Below, one piece after another: positions 60,300-64,000 of a DNA stretch of 64,000 nucleotides. The notes under the pieces are model-generated. The model had not been told where the DNA came from, made no database searches, and saw only the letters and a list, made by a program, of their open reading frames with translations. Source of the stretch: Saprospiraceae bacterium (lineage in GTDB: Bacteria; Bacteroidota; Bacteroidia; Chitinophagales; Saprospiraceae); NCBI GenBank assembly GCA_016722285.1, contig JADKGI010000006.1, positions 124,001 to 188,000 on the forward strand, given 5' to 3'. Position numbers and translations under genes: made by a program. Numbering within the stretch: the first letter of the stretch is position 1; every line of letters starts with the position of its first letter.

Positions 60300-63200
60300 A
60301 TGAAACATTTATTATTTCTGTTGATTCCAGTTTTTTTCACCATAACAGTTCAAGCCCAATTTAATCCCGATAATTTCAAAGGAATGAAATTCAGGAGCAT
60401 CGGACCTGCAGGTATGAGCGGTCGTGTTACCGCCATTGATGTAGATTTGTCTAACCCAAACAGAATCTTTGCAGGTGCGGCTTCAGGAGGTGTCTGGCTT
60501 TCTGAAAATGGAGGGAATTAGTTGGAAACCTGTATTTGATGAACAGTCTTCACTTGCTATAGGAGCAATAAAAATAAACCAAAAAAATCCATCTGAAATA
60601 TGGGTAGGTACTGGTGAGGGCAATCCCAGAAACTCAATGAATACCGGTAACGGAATTTATAAATCACTGGATGGCGGAAAAACATGGAATAAAATGGGAC
60701 TTGAAAATACAAGGACAATTCACCGGATTATCGTCAACCGAGATAATCCTGATATTGTTTTTGTTGCTTCATTAGGTTCTCCATGGGGACCGACCAAGGA
60801 CAGAGGTGTTTTTAAAACTATTGATGGAGGTAAAACCTGGCGGAATGTACTCTTTGTCAATGAATTGACCGGCGCTGCAGATATGGTTACTGACCCTACC
60901 AATCCAAATAAGCTCGTCGTTGCTATGTGGGAATACAAGCGTGATCCCTGGTTTTTTAACTCGGGGGGTAAAGGTTCAGGGCTCTATGTGAGCTATGATG
61001 GGGGCGAAAGTTTTAAGAGAATGACTCCGGAAGAAGGTATGCCAAAGGGAGATCTTGGGCGTATTGGCCTTGCAATCGCCGCAAACAAACCCAATATCAT
61101 TTATGCACTCATTGAAGCTAAAGAAAACGGATTGTATAAGTCGATTGATGGTGGTAAAAAATGGACGTTGGTATCTACCAAAAATATTGGAGAGCGACCT
61201 TTTTATTATTCTGAATTGTACGTTGACCCTAAGAATGAAAACAGAATATTTAATGTATTTACTTTAATCACAATGAGTGAAGATGGAGGAAAGACATTCC
61301 GTAATATTTCCGATTACAGAAGTGAAGTTCATCCGGATCACCATGCCTTCTGGATACACCCCGATAATCCAGATTTTATTATTGATGGAAATGATGGAGG
61401 ATTAACCATTTCACGGGATGGCGGCGAAAATTGGTATTTTGCCGGTAATATTCCGGTCGGCCAGTTCTATCATGTAAATGTGGATAAAGACTTTCCATAC
61501 AACGTTTATGGAGGAATGCAGGACAATGGAAGTTGGGTAGGTCCGTCATCTGTACTGAAAAGAGGTGGAATCAGAAATAATGATTATCAGGAATTATATT
61601 TTGGGGATGGATTTGATGTGGTTCCATATCCCAAAGATAGTCGATATGGTTATGCTATGTCTCAGGGAGGCAATGTAGGCTTTTATGACAGACTGACCGG
61701 GAAAACACGCTTCGTAAAGCCAAATCATCCCGATCCGAAAATGAACCTTCGATTTAACTGGAATGCCGGCATAGCTCAGGACCCCTTTAAGGATTGCGGC
61801 GTATATTTCGGAAGTCAGTTTTTACACTATTCGGATGATTGTGGTGAGACATGGACAATCAAATCACCTGATCTGACCACCAATGATACATCAAAACAAA
61901 ATGCAGACAAAAGTGGAGGATTAACGTTTGATGCCACATTTGCAGAGAATCATACTACGATTATCGCTATAGCCCCGAGTCCAGTCAATAAAAATGTGAT
62001 TTGGGTTGGTACAGATGATGGAAATGTACAACTCACTACGGATGGAGGAAAAACATGGGCCAACCATAATAAATTTTTGAAAGGACTTCCTCTTGCCAGC
62101 TGGATACCTCAGATTCATGTTTCTGACAGGAATGAAGGGGAAGCCTGGGTTGTGGCCAACAATTATAGAAGAAATGATTATTCTGCTTACGTCTTTTACA
62201 CTCAGGACTTTGGAACAACCTGGAGCAGATTAGTAGATGATACCCAGATCAAAGGATTTGTGCTCAGTATAGTCCAGGATCACAAGGAACCCAATCTTAT
62301 GTTTTTAGGCACTGATGTAGGTTTATATGTCTCGTTTGATAAAGGAAAAAAGTGGACGCATTGGAGTAAAGAATTTCCTCAGGTACAGGTTAATGATATG
62401 AAGATTCATCCTGTAGAAGATGATCTTGTATTGGGTACATTTGGAAGGGCATTTTATATTTTGGACGATATTAACCCCTTGAGAGAATTGGCTTCCAAAG
62501 GCGAGGCCATATTGAATTCGGATTTTAAAGTCTTACCAACCGCGCCAGGTTATCTGGTCAGTTACAGGAGTGTTGATGGCATCAGGTTTGCCGGACAGGG
62601 GGAATTTAAAGGCGAAAGCAGACAATATGATAGAATTGCATTTAATGTCTGGAAAAAGCCTTCAGATAAAACCATGGATTCAAAAAAAGATGCAAAAGAT
62701 GAAAAGGCCCCCAAAGCCAAAATCAATATATACGATGACAGTAACAAACTAGTTCGGTCCCTGAGCATGAAAATAGAGGATGGTTTATCCAGATTAAGTT
62801 GGGGGCTTGAAAATAATGGAGTGAGATTGTCTGCCAGAAACAGGCCTTCGTTCAGAGGCGAAGCAGCTGACGAAGATGCCATTCCAGGTGGTTACAATGT
62901 TTTGCCGGGTAAGTACAAAGCTATATTTCAATTTGGAGACAAGAAGGACTCTGTCATAGTTGAAGTTAAAGCAGATCCTCGCAATAATACTACTATAAAA
63001 GACCAGCAGGACATAAATAAAGTAGAAGATGAATATGAGACTTTAGTAAAGGATTCAAAAAAGTCTTTTGATAAAATTACTGATGCCAGAAAATCCATAT
63101 CAATTGTAGAAAAATTGTTGGAAAATCAGCCAGACAGTACAAAAAAGATGTTTACCGGTTTTCATAAATCGCTCAATAGCAGGCTGGATTCATTATCTGC

Positions 63201-63450
63201 ATTGTATGTGGAACCGGAAAACACAAAAGGTATAAAGCGCAATCCTGATCAGTTGAATAGTGTATTGGATGAAGCTCAATCCTATGTAAGATCATCCTGG
63301 TCAGCTCCTAAAGAAAATGCAATATTTGCCTTGGAAAAAGCCAGATATATGAGTAAAGAAGCATCAGAAGCAATTCGGCTATTTATAGAAAAAGACTGGA
63401 AAGAATATCAGGAAAAGGTGAAAGAAATCCAAGTCAAGATATTTAAATAA
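60300..63450 (+). CDS. VPS10/sortilin-like BNR-repeat protein (one frameshift)
   Basis: This exported protein of about 1,050 residues has a signal peptide (ending TVQAQ) and many BNR/Asp-box repeats of the form S-x-DGG-x-T-W (KSLDGGKTWNK, KTIDGGKTWRN, SRDGGENW). A C-terminal region of charged coiled-coil-like helices follows (from about residue 880). Such proteins are often annotated as glycosyl hydrolases, but no catalytic residues can be assigned. Fragments 60300-60521 and 60469-63450 join if one G is removed from GGG at 60513-60515, giving SENGGISWKPVFDEQ. Confidence 0.85.
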
Positions 63451-63474
63451 CAAAGAGTGAATATAAAATAAAAG

Positions 63475-63504
63475 TTCGGAGGGGAAATAAACCCTCCGGA
63501 TTTT
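63475..63504. terminator. Bidirectional terminator between convergent genes
   Basis: CGGAGGG (63477-63483) and CCCTCCG (63492-63498) form a stem with an 8-base loop, with GATTTTA after it on the plus strand and AACTTTTATTTTA on the minus strand. It separates the VPS10/BNR gene from the minus-strand gene at the window edge. Confidence 0.75.
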
Positions 63505-64000
63505 AACTTTGAATGATTTTCTTTTTCATCGTTTCAAACTCTTCATTTGTGAGGATACCTGCATTTTTCATTTCTGCAAGTTCTTTAAGTTTATCAACAG
63601 CAGATGTTGAATCAGCGGATTTTACAACCGTTTCCTGCTTTTTTCTCAGTTCTTCAGCTACTTCCTTACCTTTCTCAAATTTTTCGTTGTAGTATTTCTT
63701 CAATCTCTCCGGATCGAAATCCAGAAAAGTACCCCCTGTTTCAAAATGTTTTTTGAATACTTCTCCTAATGCATAAGAAGAAGCACCTGAAAGGACGGCC
63801 ATGGTCACACCGCCTAAAATTGATCCAACACCTGGTATGAATTTGACCGCCCTGGCTCCCAGCCGTGCAAGCCCGGATCCGGTAAGGGCAGTGATGATTG
63901 CTTTTCCTTCGGTTTGTTTAAAATCAATTTCATAAAGTTTACATAATTGCCTGATCATATCTAACTGTACGGCACTGACTGCAAACAAATCGGCAATCGG
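63503..64000 (-). CDS. DUF697-like membrane protein with SHOCT domain (5' partial)
   Basis: The frame is open to the window end, so the N-terminus is missing. About 165 residues are visible: AVSAVQLDMIRQLCKLYEID, a glycine-rich hydrophobic pair of helices (GVGSILGGVTMAVLSGASSYALGEVFKK) as in DUF697/YcjF-type proteins, a charged helix, and a C-terminal SHOCT module (LKELAEMKNAGILTNEEFETMKKKII). The function is unknown; it is probably membrane-associated. Confidence 0.7.
   Translation of the reverse strand, partial: PIADLFAVSAVQLDMIRQLCKLYEIDFKQTEGKAIITALTGSGLARLGARAVKFIPGVGSILGGVTMAVLSGASSYALGEVFKKHFETGGTFLDFDPERLKKYYNEKFEKGKEVAEELRKKQETVVKSADSTSAVDKLKELAEMKNAGILTNEEFETMKKKIIQS

Noticed and set aside
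1..64000. CRISPR array, prophage, integron, transposon or tRNA/rRNA genes
   Set aside because: No spaced direct repeats of 25-40 bases, no integrase or transposase reading frame, and no cloverleaf or rRNA core sequence was noticed.

Overview
The window reads as a piece of a chromosome from a Bacteroidota bacterium, most likely a member of the Saprospiria. The evidence is the type IX secretion (T9SS) C-terminal sorting domains, a gliding-motility-type (CHU_C) C-terminus, a GLPGLI protein beside an outer-membrane beta-barrel protein, DUF4296 and Lacal_2735-type small proteins, AT-rich intergenic DNA, and repeated matches to the Bacteroidota -7 promoter box TAnnTTTG. The genus is inference; no rRNA or tRNA gene was seen.

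Layout. 1-5123: 3' part of a giant dockerin-containing T9SS surface protein. 5415-7916: cation P-type ATPase. 7919-19141 (minus strand): a tightly packed purine-degradation operon (guanine deaminase, single-chain xanthine dehydrogenase, allantoinase, allantoicase, PuuD urate oxidase, UraD-UraH fusion, DUF6986 aldolase-like protein, XdhC). 19447-23531: housekeeping genes rpmA, rplU, rpsO and pnp. 23874-26969: DRTGG ATPase, glgC, CBS protein. 27173-35145: outer-membrane protein plus GLPGLI pair, SixA-like phosphatase, DUF4296 lipoprotein, PhoB/PhoR-like two-component system, TlpA-like thioredoxin lipoprotein. 35356-46717: T9SS cargo genes, a histone-deacetylase-family gene, a PhoD-like phosphatase and, at 40128-40376, a pair of terminator hairpins that each carry the same 19-nt motif. 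46973-49294: pdxJ, bifunctional nuclease, a small protein, NadR-like kinase. 49359-60002: a one-directional sulfur-compound island (TauE/SafE exporter, CstB-like MBL-rhodanese, rhodanese-UspA fusion, two split YeeE/YedE transporter pairs with a rhodanese between them, TsdA-like dihaem cytochrome, Tat-exported SoxB-like hydrolase, porin). 60300-63450: VPS10/BNR protein. 63503-64000: partial membrane-associated SHOCT protein.

How the genes work together. The purine operon converts guanine or xanthine to urate, 5-hydroxyisourate, allantoin, allantoate and ureidoglycolate. Everything needed is in one transcription unit except ureidoglycolate cleavage, where DUF6986 is the only unassigned gene. 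The sulfur island could import thiosulfate or sulfane sulfur, oxidise thiosulfate to tetrathionate, handle persulfides through MBL and rhodanese domains, hydrolyse a sulfonate-type intermediate and export sulfite. Its first gene is preceded by a perfect CRP/FNR-like palindrome abutting a promoter.

A caution applies throughout. About twenty otherwise well conserved genes are broken by single-base shifts, mostly at short homopolymers, and can be rejoined at one point each. This looks more like residual consensus error in a long-read assembly than real gene decay. I annotate such genes as one span and give the shift position.
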